Assembly: GCA_937896105.1 (NCBI GenBank)
Contig: CALBKR010000104.1
Span: 1-7,032, forward strand
Reading direction: 5' to 3'
From: an uncultured Bacteroidales bacterium
GTDB lineage: Bacteria; Bacteroidota; Bacteroidia; Bacteroidales; Bacteroidaceae
Length of the DNA: 7,032 nucleotides
The notes below the pieces were generated by a model, which worked only from the letters and a program-made list of their open reading frames with translations, was not told where the DNA came from and did no database searches. Positions 1 to 6,743 of this stretch are shown one piece after another. Numbering within the stretch: the stretch's first letter is position 1; the number at the start of each line of letters is the position of its first letter. A program made the translations under genes and the position numbers.

Positions 1-2
1 GG

Positions 3-65
3 AAGTTAGAGAAAAAACAGATCGAGTATGGCTGGATGAAAGCTTTGAATGATACAGCTAACGGC
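3..65 (+). pseudogene. sbcC: Fragment of SbcC-like exonuclease ATPase (foreign end piece)
   Basis: Frame 3 is open here and reads LEKKQIEYGWMKALNDTANG. The W-x-K-A-L-x-D-T-A-N-G pattern resembles, from memory, the conserved stretch of Firmicutes-type SbcC just before the C-terminal ATP-binding half, where the family continues with N-L-S-G-K-E-K. Here the match stops after Gly (63-65) and the frame goes on into what is antisense-of-nothing, out-of-frame mnmG sequence with no SbcC resemblance. SbcC is the SMC-like ATPase partner of the SbcD nuclease and acts on DNA hairpins and double-strand ends. Only about 21 codons are present, so the assignment rests on one short motif. G+C here is about 42%. 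It is best read as a piece of another genome joined to mnmG. Confidence 0.55.
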
Positions 66-1362
66 AGGCAGAATGAAAACCGGCACGCCTGTGCGACTCG
101 ACAAGCGTTCCATAAACCTGCAACTTGTTGATATTCAGAATGGCGACAACGATTTTCACCGATTTTCATATAGCAATACCAAGCGTAAATTGAAGCAACT
201 GCCCTGTTGGGAATGCTACACAAACCCCGAGGTGCACCGGATACTGCGCGACAGTCTCGACGATTCTCCGCTCTACAACGGGCAAATCCAGAGCATTGGA
301 CCGCGCTATTGCCCGAGCATAGAGACAAAGATTGTGACCTTCGCCGAGCGTGACAGGCACTTGCTGTTTCTTGAACCCGAGGGTGAGACGACACAGGAAA
401 TTTATGTAAACGGTTTCTCGTCATCGCTACCGATGGAAGCACAGCTCACAGCACTGCGCAAGATTCCGGCACTGGAGAATGCTGTTGCCTACCGACCGGG
501 ATATGCCATAGAGTATGACTATTTCGACCCTACACAACTAAAGCACACCCTTGAGTCGAAGGTTGTAGACGGCCTCTTCTTTGCCGGGCAAGTGAACGGC
601 ACTACAGGCTACGAGGAGGCTGCCGGACAAGGCATTATTGCCGGCATCAATGCCGCACACAAAATCGACGGCAAAGAGCCTTTTGTGCTCCGCCGCGACG
701 AGGCATACATCGGCGTGCTCATCGACGACCTTGTAACCAAGGGGGTGGACGAGCCGTACAGGATGTTCACATCGAGAGCCGAGTATCGTATACTGCTCCG
801 CTCGGACAATGCCGACATGCGCCTGACCGAAAAGGCTCACGCCATAGGGCTTGCTACCGACGAACGCCTGCAAAGACTACAGGCCAAGAGGGGGAAAATA
901 GCGCAACTCACCGAGTTCATTGCTAATTTCTCGATAAAGGCCGATCTTATTAATAAAGGGCTCGAGGAGCTTGGCACCACCCCACTGACACGCGGTTGCA
1001 AACTCGCGTCACTCATCGAGCGTCCACAAATCACAATAGAGTCGATTGCCGATTATGTGCTGCCGCTCAAACGTGAACTCGAGAAACTTGGAGAAGAGCG
1101 CGAAGAGATTGTAGAAGCGACGGAGATCGAAATCAAATACAAGGGTTACATCGAACGCGAGCGCGAACTTGCCGAGCGAATGATACGCCTTGAAAACATA
1201 CGCATAAAGGGACGGTTCGACTACAACAGCCTTGAATCGCTATCGACCGAAGCACGGCAAAAACTCACAGCAATAGACCCTGAGACCCTTGCACAGGCAA
1301 GCCGCATACCGGGGGTGTCACCGAGTGACATAAATGTACTGCTGGTACTTGTGCGGAAATAA
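64..1362 (+). CDS. mnmG: MnmG (GidA), tRNA uridine-34 carboxymethylaminomethyl-modifying enzyme, 5'-truncated
   Basis: MnmG is the FAD protein that, with the GTPase MnmE, adds the carboxymethylaminomethyl group to carbon 5 of wobble uridine in certain tRNAs. Recognisable sequence begins at GRMKTGTPVR (from base 67) and runs to the TAA at 1360-1362. Family signatures are both present: GPRYCPSIE (bases 301-327), whose Cys should match the essential E. coli Cys277 as I recall, and AGQVNGTTGYEEAAGQG. The C-terminal KYKGYIERE and QASRIPGVSPSDINVLLV blocks, which contribute to MnmE/tRNA contacts, are intact. About 190 N-terminal residues, including the Rossmann FAD-binding GxGxxG, are missing. The ATG at 49 opens the frame but is not the true start: stops lie at 7-9, 37-39 and 46-48, and the bases before about 61 read as another gene. 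The protein most resembles Bacteroidales MnmG. Confidence 0.95.
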   Translation, partial: AGRMKTGTPVRLDKRSINLQLVDIQNGDNDFHRFSYSNTKRKLKQLPCWECYTNPEVHRILRDSLDDSPLYNGQIQSIGPRYCPSIETKIVTFAERDRHLLFLEPEGETTQEIYVNGFSSSLPMEAQLTALRKIPALENAVAYRPGYAIEYDYFDPTQLKHTLESKVVDGLFFAGQVNGTTGYEEAAGQGIIAGINAAHKIDGKEPFVLRRDEAYIGVLIDDLVTKGVDEPYRMFTSRAEYRILLRSDNADMRLTEKAHAIGLATDERLQRLQAKRGKIAQLTEFIANFSIKADLINKGLEELGTTPLTRGCKLASLIERPQITIESIADYVLPLKRELEKLGEEREEIVEATEIEIKYKGYIERERELAERMIRLENIRIKGRFDYNSLESLSTEARQKLTAIDPETLAQASRIPGVSPSDINVLLVLVRK

Positions 1363-1367
1363 ACAAT

Positions 1368-1383
1368 TGTTCCACGTGGAACA
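1368..1383. promoter_or_regulatory. parS: parS-like ParB-binding palindrome
   Basis: TGTTCCACGTGGAACA is a perfect 16-base palindrome lying 5 bases after the mnmG stop. It matches the bacterial parS consensus TGTTnCACGTGnAACA at every fixed position. ParB binds such sites near the replication origin, spreads as a CTP-dependent clamp, and directs chromosome segregation and SMC loading. In many bacteria mnmG (gidA) lies near the origin, often with parAB, so the location fits. No parA or parB is in the window and no second copy of the palindrome was found, so function is inferred from sequence and position. It has no U-tract and is not a convincing terminator. Confidence 0.75.
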
Positions 1384-1425
1384 TTGCCTTAAAACAACAA
1401 CTGAAACAACATAAACTTAAATGAT

Positions 1426-1959
1426 ATGAACAAGGATTTACTGCTAAAGAATTTGAGAAACATTCCCGATTTCCCTATTCCTGGAATACAGTTCAAGGAT
1501 GTAACTTCACTCTTCAAGAGCCCTGAGTGCCTGCGCGAAATGGATAACGCACTCTATGAACTTTACAAGGATAAGGGTATTACAAAAATCGTAGGTATCG
1601 AATCACGTGGTTTTGTTATGGCATCGTCTCTTGCCGTAAAACTGGGCGCAGGTTTTGTACCCATCCGCAAGCCCGGCAAGCTGCCTGCCGAGACAATAAG
1701 CGAGACATACGGCAAGGAGTATGGCCGCGACACTATCGAAATACACAAAGATGCCATCTGTGAGGATGATGTGGTTCTTATCCACGACGACCTTCTTGCA
1801 ACAGGCGGCACAATGCTTGCAGCATATCACCTTGTAAAGAAACTGAACCCGAAGAAAGTGATGATAAACTTTATCATTGAACTCGAGGGATTGAAGGGCA
1901 GGGAGACATTCCCGTCGGATGCCGAGATTGAGTGTCTTCTGACATTAGAGGGCAAGTAA
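1426..1959 (+). CDS. apt: Adenine phosphoribosyltransferase
   Basis: This cytoplasmic enzyme converts adenine and PRPP to AMP and pyrophosphate in purine salvage. The 177-residue protein has the usual length of the short bacterial family. IPDFPIPGIQFKDVTSLF (residues 13-30) is the typical N-terminal block. GIESRGFVMASSLA (57-70) and the flexible-loop stretch VPIRKPGKLPAET (78-90) follow. The PRPP-binding motif VLIHDDLLATGGTM (117-130) carries the two acidic residues and the Gly-rich turn. The ATG at 1426 is preceded by A-rich sequence without a Shine-Dalgarno, normal for Bacteroidota. The gap to mnmG is 63 bases, holding the parS-like site; the stop overlaps the uvrC start by one base (TAATG), suggesting cotranscription and coupled translation. 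Confidence 0.96.
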   Translation: MNKDLLLKNLRNIPDFPIPGIQFKDVTSLFKSPECLREMDNALYELYKDKGITKIVGIESRGFVMASSLAVKLGAGFVPIRKPGKLPAETISETYGKEYGRDTIEIHKDAICEDDVVLIHDDLLATGGTMLAAYHLVKKLNPKKVMINFIIELEGLKGRETFPSDAEIECLLTLEGK

Positions 1960-3788
1960 TGAAAAAAGAGGAGAGGGACAAAAGGGAAAACTACCTTAAT
2001 GGCATAGTGAGCAACCTGCCCGATTTACCCGGTTGCTACCAATACCTTGATGAGAACGGGGTAATCATCTATGTCGGGAAGGCAAAGAACCTTAAACGCC
2101 GCGTATCCTCATATTTCAACAAAGAGCAACAGACACTGAAAACCAGATTGCTCGTTGCAAAGATTGCCGATATACGTTATATCGTAGTAAACAGCGAGGC
2201 CGATGCACTGCTTCTTGAGAACAACCTCATCAAGCAGCACCAGCCTCGCTATAATGTTCTTCTGAAGGACGACAAGACATACCCATCCATCTGCATTACA
2301 AACGAGCACTTTCCAAAGCTATTCAAGACACGAAAGATTGAAAAAGGGAAAGGGCGCTACTTTGGGCCATACACGAATGCCGGCGCGCTTCACGCACTGC
2401 TAGAACTGATAAAGAAGCTCTACCCCATACGTTCGTGTAACCTGAAACTGACACCGGAGAATATAGCACAGGGCAAATTCAGACCCTGCCTCGAATACCA
2501 GATAAAGAACTGCCCTGCGCCCTGTGTGGGCAAAATATCGTACGATGAATATCAAAAAATGATTGCCGAGGTAACATCCATTCTGAAAGGCGACATAAAG
2601 ATTCTGCAGGAAAAACTGCTCGCTGAAATGGCTGAAAAAGCATCTTTACTAAACTTTGAAGCGGCACAGGAGATAAAGCAGAGATACCAGCTAATAGAGA
2701 ATTTCAGGACAAGGAGCGAGGTGGTGAGCGCGTCAATGACAGACCTCGATGTATTCTCCATTGAGAGTGATGAGAAGAATGCATTCATTAATTTCCTGCA
2801 CATAAACAACGGATGCATTACACAGGCATTCACAATTGAATACAAGAAAAAGCTCGATGAAAGCGATGAGGAATTGATTTCAATGGGCATAGTGGAGATG
2901 AGAGAGCGGTTCGGCAGCAGTGCAAGAGAGATAATACTGCCCTTTCACATTGAAATGCCGATAGAGGGAATAACGATAACAGTTCCACAAAAAGGAGAAA
3001 AGGCACGCCTGCTTGCGCTGTCGAGGCTGAATGTGAAACAGTACAAGGCAGACCGCCTTAAACAGGATGACAAACTGAACCCGGAGCAGAAGACCACACG
3101 CCTGATGAAAGAGGTTCAAGAGGCTCTTAAACTTGAAAAAATGCCCCTTGTTATCGAATGTTTCGACAACTCGAACATACAGGGAAACGATGCCGTTGCA
3201 GCCTGCGTGGTGTTCCGCAAACTGAAACCGAGCAAGAAGGAGTACAGGAAATACAATATCAAGAGTGTCATAGGCCCAGACGACTATGCATCGATGCACG
3301 AAATTGTGGAGCGTCGCTACAGGCGCTTAATAGAGGAGGGAGGCGAACTGCCGAGTGTGATACTTGCCGACGGCGGAAAGGGGCAGATGGAGGCGATAAG
3401 GAGCATTACACAAGATATTCTGGGGCTTGAGATACCGATATTAGGATTGGTAAAGAACAGCAAGCACAGGACATCGGAAGTGATAACCGCCAACGGCGAT
3501 GTGATAGGACTGAAACAGGGCACACTGCTGTTCCGACTGCTGTCACAGATACAGGACGAGGTTCACCGCTTTGCCATCACATTCCACCGCGACAAACGCA
3601 GCAAAAGGCAGACAGCATCGGAACTCGACAGCATAAAGGGTATTGGCGAGAAGAGCAAAGAAGCGTTGTTGCAACATTTCAAGAGCGTGAAACGTATTAA
3701 GCAAGCAAGCGAAGAGGAGATAGCTGCAGTAATAGGGAAACCGAAAGCCGGGATTATAGCCAAAGCACTGACTAAAGAACCGGAATAA
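1959..3788 (+). CDS. uvrC: UvrABC excinuclease subunit C
   Basis: UvrC makes the two incisions flanking a lesion marked by UvrA/UvrB in nucleotide excision repair. I chose ATG 1959 (609 residues), which overlaps the apt stop as TAATG, over the in-frame GTG at 1932 inside apt. Domains in order: GIY-YIG nuclease (about residues 20-100; YVGKAKNLKRR and the later LLLENNLIKQ, giving the 3' cut); a Cys cluster at 160, 177, 185 and 189 (x16, x7, x3) like the four Cys reported to hold a 4Fe-4S cluster in E. coli UvrC; UVR helix pair (about 215-248) for UvrB contact; RNase H-like nuclease (about 395-545) with Asp403 in FDNSNIQG, Asp471 in DGGKGQ and His536 in DEVHRFAI, giving the 5' cut; and helix-hairpin-helix repeats (about 555-605, IKGIGEKSKEALL) for DNA binding. 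All parts look intact. Confidence 0.97.
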   Translation: MKKEERDKRENYLNGIVSNLPDLPGCYQYLDENGVIIYVGKAKNLKRRVSSYFNKEQQTLKTRLLVAKIADIRYIVVNSEADALLLENNLIKQHQPRYNVLLKDDKTYPSICITNEHFPKLFKTRKIEKGKGRYFGPYTNAGALHALLELIKKLYPIRSCNLKLTPENIAQGKFRPCLEYQIKNCPAPCVGKISYDEYQKMIAEVTSILKGDIKILQEKLLAEMAEKASLLNFEAAQEIKQRYQLIENFRTRSEVVSASMTDLDVFSIESDEKNAFINFLHINNGCITQAFTIEYKKKLDESDEELISMGIVEMRERFGSSAREIILPFHIEMPIEGITITVPQKGEKARLLALSRLNVKQYKADRLKQDDKLNPEQKTTRLMKEVQEALKLEKMPLVIECFDNSNIQGNDAVAACVVFRKLKPSKKEYRKYNIKSVIGPDDYASMHEIVERRYRRLIEEGGELPSVILADGGKGQMEAIRSITQDILGLEIPILGLVKNSKHRTSEVITANGDVIGLKQGTLLFRLLSQIQDEVHRFAITFHRDKRSKRQTASELDSIKGIGEKSKEALLQHFKSVKRIKQASEEEIAAVIGKPKAGIIAKALTKEPE

Positions 3789-3810
3789 GGGGAAAATAAT
3801 ATTAAAATTG

Positions 3811-3818
3811 TATATTTG
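3811..3818 (+). promoter_or_regulatory. Candidate Bacteroidota -7 element upstream of dtd
   Basis: TATATTTG matches the Bacteroidota -7 consensus TAnnTTTG exactly and lies in the very A+T-rich 44-base gap between uvrC and dtd. Transcription would start near 3824-3826, only a few bases before the dtd ATG at 3833, giving an almost leaderless message. No TTTG -33 element is seen at the expected distance (around 3787-3792), so this may be a weak internal promoter or a chance match in A+T-rich DNA. Confidence 0.3.
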
Positions 3819-3832
3819 TAAAAACTATAAGT

Positions 3833-4285
3833 ATGCGAGTACTGATACAGAGGGTAAAAGAGGCATCCGTAACCGTAAATAATGAGGTTATATCACTGAT
3901 ACACAGCGGGTTGCTTGTTTTTGTGGGGATAACAGACGATGATGACCGGGAGGATGTATTGTGGCTCACGAAGAAGATAGCCAATATACGCCTGTTCGAT
4001 GATGATAATGGGGTTATGAACCTTTCGGTAATGGATGCCGGGGGCGACATACTTGCAGTGAGCCAGTTTACTCTTATGGCATCGACAAAGAAGGGGAACC
4101 GCCCATCATACATCAAGGCCGCAAAGCCCGAGATTTCGGTACCGCTGTACGAGGAGTTCTGCACAGAGATGGAGCTTGCCGTAAACAAACCTATCCAGAG
4201 GGGTGTTTTTGGAGCAGATATGAAGGTTAGGCTGTTGAATGACGGCCCCGTGACAATATTTATTGACTCAAAGAACAGGGAATGA
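3833..4285 (+). CDS. dtd: D-aminoacyl-tRNA deacylase
   Basis: DTD hydrolyses the ester bond of D-aminoacyl-tRNAs (and Gly mischarged on tRNA-Ala), keeping D-amino acids out of proteins; it works as a cytoplasmic homodimer. The 150-residue protein has the usual family length and begins with the typical MRVLIQRVKEASVTV. The two hallmark motifs are present: SQFTL at 77-81 and NDGPVT (NxGPxT) at 136-141, which supplies the cross-subunit Gly-cisPro that excludes L-substrates. KKGNRPSYIKAA (86-97) is the usual middle block. The ATG at 3833 has no Shine-Dalgarno. The stop overlaps the next start as ATGA. A 261-residue open frame on the opposite strand across this gene and the next is a shadow. Confidence 0.96.
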   Translation: MRVLIQRVKEASVTVNNEVISLIHSGLLVFVGITDDDDREDVLWLTKKIANIRLFDDDNGVMNLSVMDAGGDILAVSQFTLMASTKKGNRPSYIKAAKPEISVPLYEEFCTEMELAVNKPIQRGVFGADMKVRLLNDGPVTIFIDSKNRE

Positions 4286-4620
4286 CTATGACAATAAAGG
4301 AGGCACAGGTGCGCGTTGATGCGTGGATAAAAGAGTATGGAGTGCGCTATTTCAACGAACTGACCAACACGGCAATACTTGCCGAAGAGGTTGGCGAGGT
4401 GGCACGCATAATGGCACGCAAATATGGTGAGCAATCGTTCAAGGAGAACGAGAAGAGCGACCTTGGCGATGAGCTTGCCGATGTGCTGTGGGTGCTTATA
4501 TGCATTGCAAACCAGACAGGTGTCGACCTGACCGAGGCACTTGAAAAAAACCTCGATAAAAAGACAAAAAGAGATAATAAAAGACATATAAACAACTCAA
4601 AACTGAAGAAAGATGAGTGA
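4282..4620 (+). CDS. MazG-like nucleotide pyrophosphohydrolase
   Basis: This 112-residue protein belongs to the single-domain all-alpha MazG/dUTPase-like NTP pyrophosphatase superfamily, whose members hydrolyse (d)NTPs to monophosphates and pyrophosphate. The Mg-binding pattern is visible: E35-E36-x-x-E39 in ILAEEVGEVAR and E64-x-x-D67 in GDELADVLWVL. It is about half the length of two-domain E. coli MazG and is closer to the short bacterial house-cleaning forms. The exact substrate cannot be told from sequence. The last 20 or so residues are Lys/Asn-rich and probably disordered. The start ATG 4282 overlaps the dtd stop by 4 bases; ATG 4288 is an alternative two codons later. The 3' end overlaps deoC by 8 bases, which suggests translational coupling and a role in nucleotide sanitation with its neighbours. 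Confidence 0.9.
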   Translation: MTMTIKEAQVRVDAWIKEYGVRYFNELTNTAILAEEVGEVARIMARKYGEQSFKENEKSDLGDELADVLWVLICIANQTGVDLTEALEKNLDKKTKRDNKRHINNSKLKKDE

Positions 4621-5548
4621 AAAGAACAATTGCGGCTGTGGCGAGCATCATCACCACGCCGACGAAGAGAGCAAGTATGACTTTGTACTGAACGACTATT
4701 GCCCGGCATTGAGTGACGAAGAAGTGGCAGCAAAGGTAAAGAGACTTATCGAAGAGAGGGTCGAGGAGAACAACACTCTCGAGGTGAAAAAACTGCTTTT
4801 CAACTGCATAGACCTCACCACCCTCAAATGCACCGACAGCGAAGAGAGTGTAATGGCATTTACAGAGAAGGTCAACGATTTCGACGACAAATATCCCGAC
4901 CTGAAGAATGTTGCAGCAATATGTGTTTACCCGAATTTTGCAAAGATAGTGAACGACACGCTGCAAGTTGAGAATGTGGGTATTGCCTGTGTTTCGGGCG
5001 GTTTCCCCTCATCGCAGACATTCCAGGAGGTGAAGGTTGCCGAGACTGCAATGGCAGTACACGATGGTGCGACCGAGATAGACATTGTATTGAGCGTTGG
5101 CAAGTTCCTCAGCGGCGACTACGAAGGCGTGTGCGACGAGATACAGGAACTGAAAAGTGTGTGCGGTGAAAGACACCTGAAAGTTATTCTTGAGACAGGC
5201 GCACTCGCTACTGCCGAGAATATCAAAAAAGCATCGATTCTATCGATATATTCAGGCGCCGATTTCATCAAGACATCTACCGGCAAGGAGTCACCGGCTG
5301 CAACTCCCGAGGCTGCCTACGTAATGTGCAGCACCATTAAGGAGTATTACCAGAAGACAGGCCGCAAGGTCGGTTTCAAGCCTGCAGGTGGTATCAATAC
5401 CGTGCACGATGCACTTGTATACTACACTATCGTAAAGGAACTGCTTGGAGAGGAGTGGCTCAACAACGAACTGTTCCGCTTGGGAACAAGCCGCCTTGCA
5501 AACCTCTGCCTTAGCGAGATTGTAGGCGAGAACGTGAAGTTCTTCTAA
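4613..5548 (+). CDS. deoC: Deoxyribose-phosphate aldolase with Cys/His-rich N-terminus
   Basis: DERA reversibly cleaves 2-deoxyribose 5-phosphate to glyceraldehyde 3-phosphate and acetaldehyde in deoxynucleoside catabolism. The TIM-barrel class I aldolase residues are clear: Schiff-base Lys220 in DFIKTSTGK, the activating Lys256 in VGFKPAGGI and Asp157 in ATEIDIVLSVG (E. coli Lys167, Lys201 and Asp102). KNVAAICVYPNF and GTSRLANL are also typical. At 311 residues it is longer than E. coli DeoC (about 259) because of an N-terminal extension; part of that (from about residue 22) is shared by Bacteroides forms as I remember them, but residues 7-15 (CGCGEHHHH) are unusual. The ATG at 4613 lies within the end of mazG after a purine-rich AAGAAAG. 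It is the last gene of the operon, followed by a strong terminator. Confidence 0.96.
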   Translation: MSEKNNCGCGEHHHHADEESKYDFVLNDYCPALSDEEVAAKVKRLIEERVEENNTLEVKKLLFNCIDLTTLKCTDSEESVMAFTEKVNDFDDKYPDLKNVAAICVYPNFAKIVNDTLQVENVGIACVSGGFPSSQTFQEVKVAETAMAVHDGATEIDIVLSVGKFLSGDYEGVCDEIQELKSVCGERHLKVILETGALATAENIKKASILSIYSGADFIKTSTGKESPAATPEAAYVMCSTIKEYYQKTGRKVGFKPAGGINTVHDALVYYTIVKELLGEEWLNNELFRLGTSRLANLCLSEIVGENVKFF

Positions 5549-5564
5549 ATAGAAAATGTAAAAT

Positions 5565-5608
5565 AAAACCGATGATGGCAACCGTCACAGGTTCCATCAT
5601 CGGTTTTT
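5565..5608. terminator. Bidirectional intrinsic terminator between deoC and the polyprenyl synthase
   Basis: Bases 5565-5578 and 5594-5607 form a perfect 14-base-pair stem (AAAACCGATGATGG with its reverse complement). After one unpaired C at 5579 the stem continues for 4 pairs (AACC 5580-5583 with GGTT 5590-5593), closing on a 6-base loop. On the + strand it ends in T5 and lies 16 bases after the deoC stop. On the - strand it ends in TTTTATTTT and lies 13 bases after the polyprenyl synthase stop. It is thus placed and shaped to end transcription from both convergent genes. The rest of the 73-base gap shows nothing else. Confidence 0.93.
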
Positions 5609-5621
5609 ATATCTATACAAA

Positions 5622-6596
5622 CTACTTTTCGCGGGATATCACATAATCGATATAAGCGGTGAGAGCCTCGCGATATTCTACAGGAATACCGGCCGGGATT
5701 TTATCTATCGCCAATTTGCGATAATGCTCTATGCAGCTATTGGCGTAATCTATGCCGCCCTCACTCTTCGATATGGAAATCAATGTTTCTATCTCCTTTT
5801 CATCGAGATAAATTCCCGATGCTAACTTTTCACGTATGGGCTCAAGAAGAGAGTTCTTGCTTTCACGCAACACATACAGCGCCGGCAATGTTATTTTCCC
5901 TTCGCGCATATCACTGCCTGTAGGCTTCCCCACATCGTTGCTGTAATAGTCAAAGATATCGTCCTTCATCTGGAAGCACAGCCCTGCATACTTGCCAAAA
6001 TCACTGAATGCAGCCACCTGTTCATCGGTACCACCGGCGCAATATACAGCACAAGCACAACAGCAGACAAAGAGGGAGGCAGTCTTGTAATATATCGCCT
6101 TGAGATAGTTATCCTCATTGTATGTCCCCTTCTGTTGCAACTCGAACTGCAAGACCTCGCCACTGGGCAGGTCTTGACCCATCACGGATATTGCATCTAC
6201 AACACGTATGTCACCAGTCCTCGCTGCACTTGTCAATGCCATCGAGAACATATAGTCACCGGCAAGCACTGCAACATTATTGTTGAAACGGACATTGAGT
6301 GAAGGACGCCCGCGACGCTTGTCACTCTCATCTATCACATCGTCGTGCAGCAGGCTTGCCGTATGCAACATCTCTACTGCAGCAGCTGCAGCAAAGGTTC
6401 TCTCATTTACATTGCCCACACTTTTGGCAACAAGCAATACGAGCATTGGACGCATCATCTTGCCAACCGACTCGCTGAGGAAGGAGAGGGCATTGTCCAT
6501 CAGAGCGACATCGCTTTTGAGCAACGACCTGAAATAGCCGTTGAAATCAGCAATTTCGCGCTCGATAGGAGACTTTATGATTGATAATTTGTCCAT
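5622..6596 (-). CDS. Trans-polyprenyl diphosphate synthase (IspB/HepT type)
   Basis: This family extends farnesyl or geranylgeranyl diphosphate by adding isopentenyl diphosphate units in trans, making the quinone side chain (menaquinone in Bacteroidota, inferred). The 324-residue protein is the usual length. Key sites: GKMMRP (45-50) for the diphosphate-binding Lys/Arg; first Asp-rich motif D85-D-V-I-D89 followed by SDKRRGRPSLN; YKTASL (170-175); second motif D212-D-I-F-D216 after FQM; and GKPTGSDMREGKITLP (223-238). Small residues before the first Asp motif (T79-A80-S81) suggest a long-chain product, but chain length cannot be fixed from sequence. The central helix carries an unusual Cys group (178, 179, 180, 182, 186). 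It is convergent with deoC and divergent from polA, with its own likely promoter. Confidence 0.94.
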   Translation of the reverse strand: MDKLSIIKSPIEREIADFNGYFRSLLKSDVALMDNALSFLSESVGKMMRPMLVLLVAKSVGNVNERTFAAAAAVEMLHTASLLHDDVIDESDKRRGRPSLNVRFNNNVAVLAGDYMFSMALTSAARTGDIRVVDAISVMGQDLPSGEVLQFELQQKGTYNEDNYLKAIYYKTASLFVCCCACAVYCAGGTDEQVAAFSDFGKYAGLCFQMKDDIFDYYSNDVGKPTGSDMREGKITLPALYVLRESKNSLLEPIREKLASGIYLDEKEIETLISISKSEGGIDYANSCIEHYRKLAIDKIPAGIPVEYREALTAYIDYVISREK

Positions 6597-6743
6597 TTGC
6601 TGTACTTGATGTTATTATAATAGAGTATGGATTTGCCCGTTTATTTGCAAAAGTAATAAAAAAGCAACTGATAGTGGCAAAATTTGTGTATTTTTACGGA
6701 CACTTAAACTAAATTTAAGGAGCTGACAAAATTATATACAGAT
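6597..6743. other. Divergent intergenic region between the polyprenyl synthase and polA
   Basis: This 147-base A+T-rich gap must hold promoters for both genes. Besides the - strand candidate at 6648-6681, the + strand has only near-matches for polA: TAAATTTA at 6710-6717 (one mismatch to TAnnTTTG) with TTTG at 6683-6686 (spacer 23). That -7-like element sits in a small inverted repeat, CTTAAA 6703-6708 and TTTAAG 6714-6719. AAGGAG at 6717-6722 resembles a Shine-Dalgarno but is about 21 bases from the polA ATG, too far to act as one. No small gene is apparent. Confidence 0.4.
6648..6681 (-). promoter_or_regulatory. Candidate promoter of the polyprenyl synthase gene
   Basis: Read on the - strand, TACTTTTG (6655 down to 6648) matches the Bacteroidota -7 consensus TAnnTTTG exactly, and TTTG (6681 down to 6678) gives a -33 element. 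The spacer is 22 bases, slightly longer than the roughly 19-21 usually seen. Transcription would begin near 6640, leaving a leader of about 45 bases before the ATG at 6596. Confidence 0.45.

Noticed and set aside
49..66. ATG 49 as a true mnmG start
   Set aside because: It would leave a protein without its FAD-binding third, and the bases fit an SbcC-like reading in another frame; the ATG is a by-product of the junction.
1363..1425. parS-like palindrome as a terminator of mnmG
   Set aside because: There is no loop space in the centre and no following T-tract, while the exact parS consensus explains it better.
1604..1609. Second CACGTG core inside apt as another parS
   Set aside because: The flanks (GAAT before, GTTT after) do not match the parS arms.
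1932..1961. GTG at 1932 as the uvrC start
   Set aside because: It lies 27 bases inside apt and adds nine residues not typical of UvrC; ATG 1959 with a TAATG overlap is a better start.
3802..4587. Long 261-codon open frame on the - strand across dtd and mazG
   Set aside because: It lies antisense to two clear, motif-bearing genes, has a low-complexity Ser/Phe/Ile/Leu-rich composition and no recognisable domain; it is a shadow of their codon usage.
6616..6621. TATAAT as a -10 box in the divergent region
   Set aside because: Bacteroidota primary sigma factors use TAnnTTTG rather than TATAAT, and there is no TTGACA-like element upstream.
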